A stretch of DNA of 36,521 nt from NCBI GenBank assembly GCA_030587435.1, contig JAUQZC010000167.1:1-36521 (forward strand). The letters run 5' to 3'. Shown piece by piece: positions 24,787-33,052 of this stretch. The position numbers were made by a program, and so were the translations under genes. This stretch comes from Candidatus Baldrarchaeota archaeon (lineage in GTDB: Archaea > Asgardarchaeota > Baldrarchaeia > Baldrarchaeales > DXJG01). Positions within the stretch are counted from its first letter, which is position 1; each line of letters opens with the position of its first letter. Under the pieces are notes generated by a model that had not been told where the DNA came from, searched no databases, and worked only from the letters and a program-made list of their open reading frames with translations.

Positions 24787-25367
24787 CAGATGAAGAAGAT
24801 TGGACTACAATTGAAAACATGATTAGACAGTTAAAGAACACTTGCGAGTTTATGATAGATTTGGCGTATTCTGCTTTAATTTTTGGTGATAAAGAATTAG
24901 CAGAACGTGTTATGGATCTAGAAGAATACGTAGATAATCTACACACAAAATTCGAGCTAAAGGTTTTGGAGTTAGGAATTAGAAGAAAAGAAGATGAAAA
25001 AAATTTATTAGGGCTTTTACGACTCGGTGTTGCAACCGAGAATTTAGCTGATGCAGCAGCTGAGATAGCGGATGTTGTGCTTAGGGGAGTAGAGCCGCAT
25101 CCGATATTAAGGATGGTGATGGAGGAAGCTGAAGAGGCGGTAATGGAAGCAAAGATTTTAGAGAATTCTTCGCTGATAGGGAAGATGTTGGGAGAACTTA
25201 AACTTGAAGAGAAGATCGGGGTAAAGATAATAGCGGTAAAGAGAGAGAATATATGGTTTTATAATCCTCCTGACGATTTCATCCTGAGACCTGGAGATAT
25301 CATTGTTGCAAGAGGATTTATAGAGGCAAAAAACGCTCTTAAAAGACTAGCTGAAGGAGTTAACTAA
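24783..25367 (+). CDS. PhoU-domain protein with C-terminal TrkA_C (RCK_C) domain, copy 2
   Basis: 194 aa paralogue of the preceding protein, with the same order: PhoU-like helices (MIDLAYSALIFGDKELAERVMDLEEYVDNL, ...RLGVATENLADAAAEIADVVL), then TrkA_C (LEEKIGVKIIAVKRENIWFYNPPDDFILRPGDIIVARGFIEAKNALKRL). GTG 24783 overlaps the previous TGA by four bases (GTGA), with GGAGGT just ahead. A 26-base stretch coding MIDLAYSA is identical in the two genes (24250-24275, 24852-24877). Conservation of LRPGDI(I/L)(I/V)ARG in both TrkA_C domains suggests both still bind a ligand. Function in ion homeostasis is inferred from domains only. Confidence 0.8.
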   Translation: MTDEEDWTTIENMIRQLKNTCEFMIDLAYSALIFGDKELAERVMDLEEYVDNLHTKFELKVLELGIRRKEDEKNLLGLLRLGVATENLADAAAEIADVVLRGVEPHPILRMVMEEAEEAVMEAKILENSSLIGKMLGELKLEEKIGVKIIAVKRENIWFYNPPDDFILRPGDIIVARGFIEAKNALKRLAEGVN

Positions 25368-25410
25368 TTGCAGATTTTCTACATGTTTTAAAGCATAAAG
25401 GTTTACTGAT

Positions 25411-26301
25411 TTATTCAATCGCCGCTCCGCATCTGGGGCAGAATTTTGCACCCGGTGGTAGCGGTGACCCACAGTATGGACAATACCTATAGGTAATCGG
25501 TTGAGTTTCCTTTACCTCTGTCTTTGGTTCTATATACGGCGCTGGGGGGAGTGGTGAAACAACTGTTGTTCTTTTACGTGCTAAGAGATCAAAGTATAAG
25601 ACGGTTAATATCACTCCAGAAACTGGGTTAATAAGGCTTAGGATTATTTTTTCGATGAGAAGTGATAGCGGTTTTGGCAGTACAGGAGCGAACAGACTAC
25701 TGATTACGTTTCCAATGGTGGAAGCCACTAAGAGTATTATTGCGATGAGAATTAATACGCCAAATACGTGAAACCAGTTACCTTTGGTTAGTTCTTTACT
25801 TTTGCTCATAGCCTCGGTTGCTCCCCTTTTCTCTAAGACTATAACTATTGGAGTTAAGCAAAACCAAACTAGAAATATAATCCCCGGTATAATGAGTATT
25901 ATTAAACCTATTATTACTATCACGCTGACGATAATTATTCCTACTATTAGGGAGACAACAACATCTAAAGCTGAATTAACACTTTTCTTGAAACTTGTTT
26001 CTTTGCCTAGGAACTCATCAGCTGCAAGTTGTGTAACAATACCTATACTTATTGCGTCGAAAAATAGTGTTAAAAACAGTGATCCAAAAGATCCTAGGAT
26101 AACAAAACCTATTAAAAAAGGATGAACAGGGCAGACAGGTGTAAAACCTCTGAAAAATATTGAAAGCAGCCATTCAACCAATGATATTACTAGAAACGGC
26201 AATACAAATGAGAAGTATCGTCTAGAAAGTATGGATAGCGATTTACTAACAATTTCAGAAATACTCATAGGTTTTAATGTCTCATCAAATGTTTCAAACA
26301 A
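25411..26301 (-). CDS. Multi-helix membrane protein with C-terminal zinc ribbon
   Basis: 296 aa. About six hydrophobic segments between residues 33 and 245 (for example FVLPFLVISLVEWLLSIFF, VVVSLIVGIIIVSVIVIIG, VLILIAIILLVASTIGNVI) resemble the glycerophosphodiester-phosphodiesterase-like membrane domain group (DUF7544-type) common in archaea. A proline-rich linker leads to a four-cysteine ribbon at the very end, YCPYCGSPLPPGAKFCPRCG, presumably on the cytoplasmic side. TTG 26301 has GGTGAT about 7 bases upstream. Whether it senses, transports or only structures the membrane is unknown; no enzymatic motif is present. Convergent with the PhoU-TrkA_C pair. Confidence 0.6.
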   Translation of the reverse strand: MFETFDETLKPMSISEIVSKSLSILSRRYFSFVLPFLVISLVEWLLSIFFRGFTPVCPVHPFLIGFVILGSFGSLFLTLFFDAISIGIVTQLAADEFLGKETSFKKSVNSALDVVVSLIVGIIIVSVIVIIGLIILIIPGIIFLVWFCLTPIVIVLEKRGATEAMSKSKELTKGNWFHVFGVLILIAIILLVASTIGNVISSLFAPVLPKPLSLLIEKIILSLINPVSGVILTVLYFDLLARKRTTVVSPLPPAPYIEPKTEVKETQPITYRYCPYCGSPLPPGAKFCPRCGAAIE

Positions 26302-26416
26302 ATTATATCACCATTTAGCTTCCTCGTAGCAAGTTGAGTTAATGTTGTAACCATATATTCTGTTATCTTCATATATTTTACTAGTTCTGAAGTTGCAATT
26401 TCCTTTCCATGTAAAC

Positions 26417-27793
26417 CTAGAGAACAACAATAATGATTAAATCGTTTACATTGGTACCTGTTGTACCAGTAAAGATGGCATCGCCAAGTTTTTTGAAAAA
26501 CATATAAGAATTATTATCAGCTAGATATTTTGTTGCGTCAAGGCCGAGTTTTTGTGCTCTTTTTAAGGTTTGCCCATCGACAATAGCTCCAGCTGCGTCG
26601 CTAGTTCCGTCTTTACCATCAGTACCGACAGAGGCTATAACAATTCCATTTAGCCCTGAAATTTTGAGCGCAGAACCCAGCGCTAACTCTTGGTTTCTCC
26701 CTCCTTTACCATTGCCAACAACTGTTACAGTTGTTTCTCCGCCACACACTATGACTGCTGGTTTTTTAATTGGAGTATCATAATTATGTATTTCTTTTGC
26801 AAGCCCAGCAAGCACTGCACCCACATGTCTAGCTTCGCCTTCTATGTAAGTTGAAAGTAGCATGGAATTTATTCCAAGTTCTCTTGCTTTCTTTACCGCT
26901 GCTACACATGCAGTTCTATTGCTGGCTATAAGTATATTATGTACATTTCTAAAGATTTTATCTCCTGGTTTTGGGGTTTCATCGATTTTACCTGATAAAC
27001 CTAATTGGATTCTCTTTTTTATATTCTCCGGTATTTTATTTAACAGATCATACTTTTTCAAGACATTGTAGGCGTCTTGAAACGTTGAGCTGTCTGGCAC
27101 AGTTGGACCTGAAGCTATGATATCAAGTGGATCACCAACTACATCAGATATAATCAAGTTTACTAGGGTTGCTGGATATGCTGTCTTAGCAAGTTGCCCA
27201 CCTTTAAATTCTGATAAATGTTTCCGAACAACGTTTATTTCGTTTATTGTGGCGCCACATTTTAAGAGAAGATTTGTAACCGTCTTTTTGTCTTCCAATG
27301 TTACGGGGTCAGCTGGGCAGGGCATCAGAGCTGATCCTCCCCCTGAGATAAGAGCAATTATCAAATCGTCTTTTCCTGCTTTTCTAGCTATTTCTAACAT
27401 TGCTTTAGTGCTATTAACTCCCTCCTCTCCAGGTATTGGATGCGTTGCGCCGTTAATCTTAATTTTCTTCGTTTTCACCATTTTTTCTGTTCCTTTTAAA
27501 ACATTTATGATCCCGCTAGTTATTTTGTCACCTAATATTTCTTCAATAGCCTCAGCCATCAAACCGCTGGCTTTACCGCCACCTAAGACGTAAATATTTC
27601 TGTATTCTGTTAAATCGAATTTGTAACGGCCTATCACCAGCAGGTTTTCCCTGCGTTTAACAGTGTTAAAAACTGCTTGCTTAGGGTTAACGGCATTTAA
27701 AGCTGACAAAATACAGTCTAAAGCTATGCGTCTCGCATCTCTATCCTTTTGTGTTAGTCCATTCTCAATCAGTTTGTCATAATTCTTTATCAA
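26417..27793 (-). CDS. Glycerate kinase (type II, MOFRL family)
   Basis: 458 aa, matching the archaeal glycerate 2-kinase (DUF4147 plus MOFRL domains), which phosphorylates D-glycerate to 2-phosphoglycerate. Motifs: VLGGGKASGLMAEAIEE, HPIPGEEGVNSTKAMLEIA, LISGGGSALMPCPADPVTLEDK (glycine-rich loop), INVVRKHLSEFKGGQLA, VGDPLDIIASGPTVPDSSTF. The C-terminal MOFRL segment has CGGETTVTVVGNGKGGRNQELAL and SVGTDGKDGTSDAAGAIVDG. It could serve the non-phosphorylating Entner-Doudoroff route or a serine/glyoxylate pathway fed by the aminotransferase at 1615. TTG 27793 is the start; its ribosome-binding site lies in a perfect hairpin (27793-27808). Confidence 0.9.
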   Translation of the reverse strand: MIKNYDKLIENGLTQKDRDARRIALDCILSALNAVNPKQAVFNTVKRRENLLVIGRYKFDLTEYRNIYVLGGGKASGLMAEAIEEILGDKITSGIINVLKGTEKMVKTKKIKINGATHPIPGEEGVNSTKAMLEIARKAGKDDLIIALISGGGSALMPCPADPVTLEDKKTVTNLLLKCGATINEINVVRKHLSEFKGGQLAKTAYPATLVNLIISDVVGDPLDIIASGPTVPDSSTFQDAYNVLKKYDLLNKIPENIKKRIQLGLSGKIDETPKPGDKIFRNVHNILIASNRTACVAAVKKARELGINSMLLSTYIEGEARHVGAVLAGLAKEIHNYDTPIKKPAVIVCGGETTVTVVGNGKGGRNQELALGSALKISGLNGIVIASVGTDGKDGTSDAAGAIVDGQTLKRAQKLGLDATKYLADNNSYMFFKKLGDAIFTGTTGTNVNDLIIIVVL

Positions 27794-27808
27794 AGGTGTT
27801 CACACCTT
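27793..27808 (-). promoter_or_regulatory. Hairpin holding the glycerate kinase ribosome-binding site
   Basis: On the gene strand GGAAGGTG-TGAA-CACCTT runs straight into the start codon TTG at 27793-27791: a perfect AAGGTG/CACCTT stem with a UGAA-type loop, extended by one pair if drawn as a 2-base loop. The Shine-Dalgarno AAGGTG is inside the stem, so translation could be held back unless the hairpin melts or a protein binds. It may equally be a DNA operator, or coincidence. Confidence 0.35.
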
Positions 27809-27928
27809 CCATCTCTAAATAATGGAAGCGATCTCTATATAGTACACTTGATAAGAAACTCATGCACGGTTATATAATTAAAATAGAATAAAAGATAAAG
27901 GATTACGAAGCAAGTGGTGAAATCTACA

Positions 27929-29734
27929 TCATTGATTTAATGTTCTTCCTTTCCTCCTACTAGTTCTAACAACGTAGGATACCAGTAGGACAACAAGAAC
28001 TATGGGAATTACGCTGTAAATTGCATATCGAATAATGGAAATATTACTCGAAGTATTCTGCGTTGTTATTCTTGCATTGTTACTCGAAGTATTCTGGATC
28101 ATGAATATTACCGCCACGATTCTGTAATTGCCAACCAAGTCTACTGCCATTAACTTTACTGTGTGATTGCCAGCTTCCAATTCGGTAATCGTGTAACTTA
28201 GTCCTCTTCCAATCGTAATCCATGGATGATTATCAATGCTGATGCAGAAGTAATCCACTCCTGTTTCGCGATCCACTGCTTCCCATTCAATAACGATGTT
28301 ATTGCTTGTTATTATAGTTCCATTCTTCGGCTGTATTATTGTTATTTCTGGCGGATTATTATCCATTATAACGAATTTGCAAAAGTCGCCGTAATAGATA
28401 AACTTTGGATCCAAGTAAACCTTCTGCGTACGACCATATGTTAAATTCTCAAATGTATAACAAATACGAACAAAATACAGTCCGGTTTCGCTATCATTTA
28501 CATGTTCAATGTTAACGTTTGCGTATTTTACGTCATAGTATCCTGTTGAGTTCACATCTAAGAACTCGTTGTTTAGATGAATGGTTGATATTGTTGTGTT
28601 TTTATATTCATAAACAGCGGTTCCGTTTTCGTATGTTTTGGTTGGTAAAAGACTGATTCCCTCGATCATGTTACCTACTCGTCTCGAAATGACGACATCA
28701 TGTATAAAAGTCGCGCTAATCAAATATTTGTATCCCTCTTTAAGTTCTTCCATTACACCGGTTGTGCTATTTAGGCGAAAGACCTTAAAACTCGAAAGAT
28801 CAATTAGTAGACCCAATTTGAACTCTACTTCATCGCCCTTTACAGTTATAGTGCCAGTGAAATGAACCGTTGTGGTCGAGTTTTTCTCGCCAAAAAGTAC
28901 GGTTATGTTGCAAAAGGTTACATTCCATTTAAATATCGGGTATCTTCCTAAATAACCTACCTCCACAGGTGATATAAGAACACTAGTAGCATTATTAAAG
29001 TCTATCCTAATATTGAATTCCTGAATATGAATAAATAACTCACTAAGTCTAGCTATTGAGAGTAATTCCTCTTCTTCCCCCGTGATATAATGGTAATAAA
29101 ATGCGTATGAGGTATACATCTCCGTTGTGTAATTTTGCTGATTTATTGTTTCATTTTCTATATGTCTTTCTACTTCTATTTTGAAATACTTGTCTTCTGT
29201 AAAATGCACATAAAGAGCATGTCTGAATAGCCATGTTATGTAGATGAGTTCGTTATCCCGAGTTCCAACACTAGTGGTATTGTATTCCTCAACTAGATTG
29301 TATTCTGGTATGGGATATTTAAATAGCTCTTCTGGAAGGCAAACTATTCTTTCTTCAGAAGAAATATTATTTCCAGAGGCATCTCCTGCAACGATTTTCC
29401 ATGTATAATTCCCAGGCTCATCAAAGAGTATTGTACGCTCATAATATCCACTTGTGGCATTATAAAACATCTCCCAAACGTCTGCTTCTAATATTAAGGA
29501 AACATTTTCTAAGTCCCCATCGCTATCCGTAATGTTTGCGCGAAAGACCACTGTAGTATCATTTGCAACGGTATTATTGTCTGGAAATAGTTCCAAAATT
29601 TCTGGTGGTGATCCTGTTTTTATGTTCGATTGTTTAGCATTCAGAGCGTATGCAACAGATGGAGAAACTATATAAGTAGCAAGTATTAAGATCAAAAAGA
29701 AAAATGTCACCTTTTGATTCAACATCACCACCAT
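27929..29734 (-). CDS. Exported membrane-anchored protein with Ig-like domains
   Basis: 601 aa. A signal peptide is evident at the N-terminus (MLNQKVTFFFLILILATYIVSPSVAYA). The extracellular part begins with an Ig-like/beta-sandwich domain (PPEILELFPDNNTVANDTTVVFRANITDSDGDLENVSLIL, to about 135), then a long region with many NxS/T sequons, then a second Ig-like domain (PPEITIIQPKNGTIITSNNIVIEWEAVD...AGNHTVKLMAVDLVGNYR). A C-terminal helix (YAIYSVIPIVLVVLLVSYVV) and a basic tail (RTSRRKGRTLNQ) anchor it, so the body faces outside. A short repeat QNTSSN occurs twice before the anchor. A function in the cell surface or S-layer is an inference; no enzymatic motif is seen. The start could be ATG 29734, ATG 29725 or TTG 29722. 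Confidence 0.7.
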   Translation of the reverse strand: MVVMLNQKVTFFFLILILATYIVSPSVAYALNAKQSNIKTGSPPEILELFPDNNTVANDTTVVFRANITDSDGDLENVSLILEADVWEMFYNATSGYYERTILFDEPGNYTWKIVAGDASGNNISSEERIVCLPEELFKYPIPEYNLVEEYNTTSVGTRDNELIYITWLFRHALYVHFTEDKYFKIEVERHIENETINQQNYTTEMYTSYAFYYHYITGEEEELLSIARLSELFIHIQEFNIRIDFNNATSVLISPVEVGYLGRYPIFKWNVTFCNITVLFGEKNSTTTVHFTGTITVKGDEVEFKLGLLIDLSSFKVFRLNSTTGVMEELKEGYKYLISATFIHDVVISRRVGNMIEGISLLPTKTYENGTAVYEYKNTTISTIHLNNEFLDVNSTGYYDVKYANVNIEHVNDSETGLYFVRICYTFENLTYGRTQKVYLDPKFIYYGDFCKFVIMDNNPPEITIIQPKNGTIITSNNIVIEWEAVDRETGVDYFCISIDNHPWITIGRGLSYTITELEAGNHTVKLMAVDLVGNYRIVAVIFMIQNTSSNNARITTQNTSSNISIIRYAIYSVIPIVLVVLLVSYVVRTSRRKGRTLNQ

Positions 29735-29941
29735 TTTGCAGTATTTCTACTAGATTTTTTTAATGTTGTTTTATTATAATTTATTTTTTATTTTTTTGCA
29801 TTAATATATTATAGTTTAAAGTTTAAAGTAAAAATTTCATAGTTACCAAAATTTGTTGTTATCACTATTTTCCAAGTGTAAGACATTTATATCTAAAGAT
29901 AGGCGAATGAAACATTTTATTATATGTTGTCGGTGAGTTCC

Positions 29942-30478
29942 ATGGCTGAAGAAAAAATTACTCCTTTACATGCTGAGAGTTTTTTCTTTGTTTCAAATAG
30001 CGGTGAATTTTTTCAGGTTTTGATTTACGATTATTATGATGAGGGGGAATATTATCGTAGGTTGAGCCATGATGAAGAGGCATTTGTTCGTGAAGTTGAT
30101 AAGTTGTGGTTAAATATGCAGTCGATTCTCGATGAGGGAGAACTTTATGTTAATGGTGTGCGTGTTAGGCCTCGTGTTATTTTTATGGATGTTCAGCACC
30201 GCGGTAGTGGTACTCTTCCATATTTTATTTGGATAATTAATTTTAAGGGTAGATTTAGGCGTGGCGTTAATATTTATAGATCTGTTTATGAAGAAGAGGT
30301 CTTAGAATATGATTGTGAGGCTTACTGGTGTTTTCCAGCTGGAACCAAAATTCTTGACGTAAAAACCTACATGAATAAAGACATTTTTGGTAACTTTATG
30401 GTTTTGTGGGCTAGGAAGGGAGATAAAATTGGGGGAGAAGAAGAAATAAAATTTAGGTTAAGCACTACACTTATCTAG
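29942..30478 (+). CDS. Conserved-looking protein of unknown function
   Basis: 178 aa from ATG 29942, which has GGTGAG four bases ahead; the upstream ATG 29924 is less well placed. The protein is rich in aromatic and acidic residues (FFQVLIYDYYDEGEYYRRLSHDEEAFVREVDKLWLNM), with strands such as VRPRVIFMDVQHRGSGTLPYFIWIINFKG and FGNFMVLWARKGD. It has two nearby cysteines (YDCEAYWCFPAG) and no signal or membrane helix. I do not recognise the family. It stands alone, followed 75 bases later by the frameshifted methyltransferase, in the same direction, so the two might share transcription. Confidence 0.6.
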   Translation: MAEEKITPLHAESFFFVSNSGEFFQVLIYDYYDEGEYYRRLSHDEEAFVREVDKLWLNMQSILDEGELYVNGVRVRPRVIFMDVQHRGSGTLPYFIWIINFKGRFRRGVNIYRSVYEEEVLEYDCEAYWCFPAGTKILDVKTYMNKDIFGNFMVLWARKGDKIGGEEEIKFRLSTTLI

Positions 30479-30553
30479 TATAACTCGCCTGTGAATTTAT
30501 TTACACTTCCCAAGGAAATAATTGTATAGACGCCTAAAAAGGTGTATATACCG

Positions 30554-31343
30554 ATGGAAGAAACCTTCTACCACATTCTTGCAAAGCAAAGATTGACGAA
30601 GAAAGATAAAAGGAAGTTAAGTAAAATGTATGCGCGTTTACTTCGAGAACAAGAGCTTTTGAAAGACGTATTTTCGTCTATATCTTTAGAAAAGAAGCGT
30701 ATATTGGATATAGGCACTGGTCAAGGTTTTGCCTGTAAATTTTTAGTTGAACACGCTGAGCACTCGGAGATTGTAACTGTTGACAAAGACCCTTTATCTC
30801 TGAACAGGTTGAGAAACATAGTTGGCGATGACATCGATAAAATCACTTTTTTAAAAGTGAATCTGTCTAACATGTCCTTTTTGAAAGATAACTACTTTGA
30901 TATTGTTCTTTCGCATTATACTCTTAGTACTGTTGATAAAAACATTTTTCACGCGGTTTTTGAATGAAATTAACCGTGTATTAACAGTTAACGGTCTTTT
31001 TATTGTTATTGAAGGTTTTGGAACAGGTATAATGGATTATGCTAGAAAATTAACGTTAGAGCTCGAGGAAATATATCGTCAAGTAACGGGTGAAAAGGAG
31101 GAACTTAATTTAGACAAATTGCTAAAGATATTTAGAGGCTTTAAGGGCTTTGATATAGTTAAGGTAAGGAAACTGAATGATGGATTAATTGACCCAACCA
31201 TTGAGGATTTTGGAAAATACTTGTTGTCACTGGTAAATAAGGAAGAGTTAAAGAAGAGAATTTTAAAAATCCTTAAAGAAGGAAAGATTCATGGTTTTCG
31301 GGAAGCACCTGACTACGTTATATATTTAAGAAAGATAAGTTAG
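30554..31343 (+). pseudogene. SAM-dependent methyltransferase, frameshifted in a T run
   Basis: ATG 30554 (AAGGTG about 10 bases ahead) opens a class I methyltransferase: KRILDIGTGQGFACKFL is motif I, VTVDKDPLSL motif II, and FDIVLSHYTLSTVDKNIF motif IV. The frame stops at TGA 30965. The next frame continues the same fold seamlessly as FLNEINRVLTVNGLFIVIEGFG, and runs to TAG 31341-31343. Removing one T from either TTTTT run (30945-30949 or 30957-30961) restores a single protein of about 262 aa: ...DKNIF-TRFLNEINRVL or ...DKNIFHAV-LNEINRVL. It may be a recent loss, a sequencing error, or a programmed shift. Substrate is unknown. Confidence 0.75.
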
Positions 31344-31420
31344 AGTTAATTCGATGTGATATATTCCAAAACCTTAAACAGCAGGGATTTTGGATACTTA
31401 AGTTTTAATTATGATAGGTT

Positions 31421-32239
31421 CTATGTTTCCACCTCTATTCTTAGTTTAGTTTCTTGCTTATTCTCTATGTTTACACCTTTTAGAGTTGACAACATAGATA
31501 GGACTGTTGTTTTTATTATTTTTTCAACAAACGGCGTTGTTGGTACTTCTTCGTCGTTAACCAAAATTCTTATTCCTTTTTCTCGTTTTAAGACTATACA
31601 TTCATTTTTTGAAGCTTTATTATTCAATATGGCTTTTGCCATATTAAAACATGTTTTGAACCGGCATTTCCCGCAATTTAACCCTGGCAGGCCCTTATAT
31701 ATTTTGATGAGTCGTTCTTGATTCTCAATGTATGCTATGGTTTTTTCTAGTATTTGGTGGAAATCTTCAATTATGTGTAATGTTTCTTTGCGATTTATTT
31801 TGTTTAAGCTACTGAAAAGTATGATGTTTTTCCCTTTTTCTTTATATTCTCTTAGTTCTTCCTCGTTTTTTACGCAAACTATTTTTGGTATGTTTTCATT
31901 ACTTAATACTTGGCCCGAGAAACCTTCTAATAATATTACGTTAACATTTTCTGGAATGCTTTCGAATATTGTTTCTAACGGTCGATCTATGTGATTTTTC
32001 CTTATTATGACCGTTTCGTTTTCTGATATGGCTATTACTGGGTTTGCTCCAGCTTCTAAGTGTTTTGAGGTGTCTTTCCGTGGCATGTCGAATGTGTGGC
32101 CTTTTCGACCTATATGTTTGGCGGATGCTACGTTGTATCCTTTCTCTACTAGTGCTTTTATTAGTTTTTCTATTAGTAGGGTTTTTCCGGAGTTTTTATG
32201 TCCTATTATGGATATTGTTGGTTTTGTCGGTATTTCCAA
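31421..32239 (-). CDS. mobB: MobB-like GTP-binding protein with C-terminal Fe-S cluster motif
   Basis: 272 aa from TTG 32239. The N-terminal about 165 residues are MobB (molybdopterin-guanine dinucleotide biosynthesis adapter) with the P-loop GHKNSGKT (13-20), AKHIGRKGHTFD and VNVILLEGFSGQ. A C-terminal extension carries four cysteines (Cys189, 192, 197, 214 in GLNCGKCRFKTCFNMAKA...NECIVL), the spacing of the Fe-S domain of PF04060 type. MobB helps deliver nucleotide for Mo/W cofactor insertion in the cytosol. TTG 32239 is chosen as start since AGAGGTGG lies about 6 bases ahead; GTG 32248 would sit inside that site. The start lies inside the end of thyX (44-base overlap). Confidence 0.82.
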   Translation of the reverse strand: MEIPTKPTISIIGHKNSGKTLLIEKLIKALVEKGYNVASAKHIGRKGHTFDMPRKDTSKHLEAGANPVIAISENETVIIRKNHIDRPLETIFESIPENVNVILLEGFSGQVLSNENIPKIVCVKNEEELREYKEKGKNIILFSSLNKINRKETLHIIEDFHQILEKTIAYIENQERLIKIYKGLPGLNCGKCRFKTCFNMAKAILNNKASKNECIVLKREKGIRILVNDEEVPTTPFVEKIIKTTVLSMLSTLKGVNIENKQETKLRIEVET

Positions 32240-32921
32240 TTTTTCCACCTCTTTTCAACATTTCTCTTAGCTTGCATGGAAATTCTTCTTCTGGACATAT
32301 TCCTTCCGATATACATGGTGGTCCTGCGTTTTCAAATATTGTTGGTGCTACTTTTTTAACTAAGCTTAGCATTCTCCATGCTAATGCTCTTATTTCCCAC
32401 TGTGCTCTCATGCAGCATCTTAGTTTGAAGAAGTGGAGCAACTCCCTTGCATTCATAGTTACTACTATATTTGTTTGTACTGCTTGAGGAACTACGTATC
32501 TTGCATCCTCTTCCGGTACTCCCAGTTCCAACAGTTTCCTGTATGCGTCTCTTGCTTCCTTTATGATTCGATCGAAAATCTCTCTGGCTTTTTGATCTTT
32601 TTTTATTGTTAGCGGGACTACGAAGTTAGCGTTTTCAAGTGACACGTATCTTTGGCTTTGTTGACTGTATGATGCTATTCGATGTCGGACTAATTGATGG
32701 GTACATGCGCGAGAAACTCCTTCGATGCTGAATGTAAATGATGCATGCTCCAAAATACTGTGATGCCCGATTTTTACGAGTTTTTTTATTAATTTGCTGG
32801 CTTTTTTGGTGGTTATTTTTTTGATTATTTGGCTTCCGGGTTTTTTGGAATAGCAGGTTCTAGCTGCTGCCGCAACTAGTAGTTCTGGGTTTGGAGTGTA
32901 GCTTAAAAGTTCTACCTTCAA
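32196..32921 (-). CDS. thyX: Flavin-dependent thymidylate synthase ThyX
   Basis: 241 aa. Makes dTMP from dUMP using methylene-tetrahydrofolate and reduced FAD. The ThyX signature RHRxxSxxxxSxR is present as RHRIASYSQQSQR (79-91), and the helical HHSILEHASFTFSIEGVSRA and YVVPQAVQTNIVVTMNARELLHFFKLRCC segments match the family. The C-terminus (EICPEEE-like SEGICPEEEFPCKLREML and tail) is normal. TTG 32921 starts the gene, with GAGGTAA upstream. The last 44 bases overlap the start of mobB, a likely translational coupling. No dUTPase or folate gene is near. Confidence 0.92.
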   Translation of the reverse strand: MKVELLSYTPNPELLVAAAARTCYSKKPGSQIIKKITTKKASKLIKKLVKIGHHSILEHASFTFSIEGVSRACTHQLVRHRIASYSQQSQRYVSLENANFVVPLTIKKDQKAREIFDRIIKEARDAYRKLLELGVPEEDARYVVPQAVQTNIVVTMNARELLHFFKLRCCMRAQWEIRALAWRMLSLVKKVAPTIFENAGPPCISEGICPEEEFPCKLREMLKRGGKIGNTDKTNNIHNRT

Positions 32922-33052
32922 AGTTTTACCTCACTTCCCTTTTTCAAGCTATAGAAATTTAGATTGAATATTGCTTAAAATACTTAGTGATAGACCTATA
33001 TTTCTTGTCCCATTATGTTACTTGACAGTTCGTAGAACAAAATTGTGTTGTT

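Noticed and set aside
29745..29840. Very AT-rich tract with AGTTTAAAGTTTAAAGT repeat
   Set aside because: Looks like ordinary AT-rich promoter DNA; no origin elements or adjoining replication gene.
31356..32487. Long open frames on the + strand opposite mobB/thyX
   Set aside because: Hydrophobic, Ser/Phe-rich translations are mirror images of the well-identified minus-strand genes.
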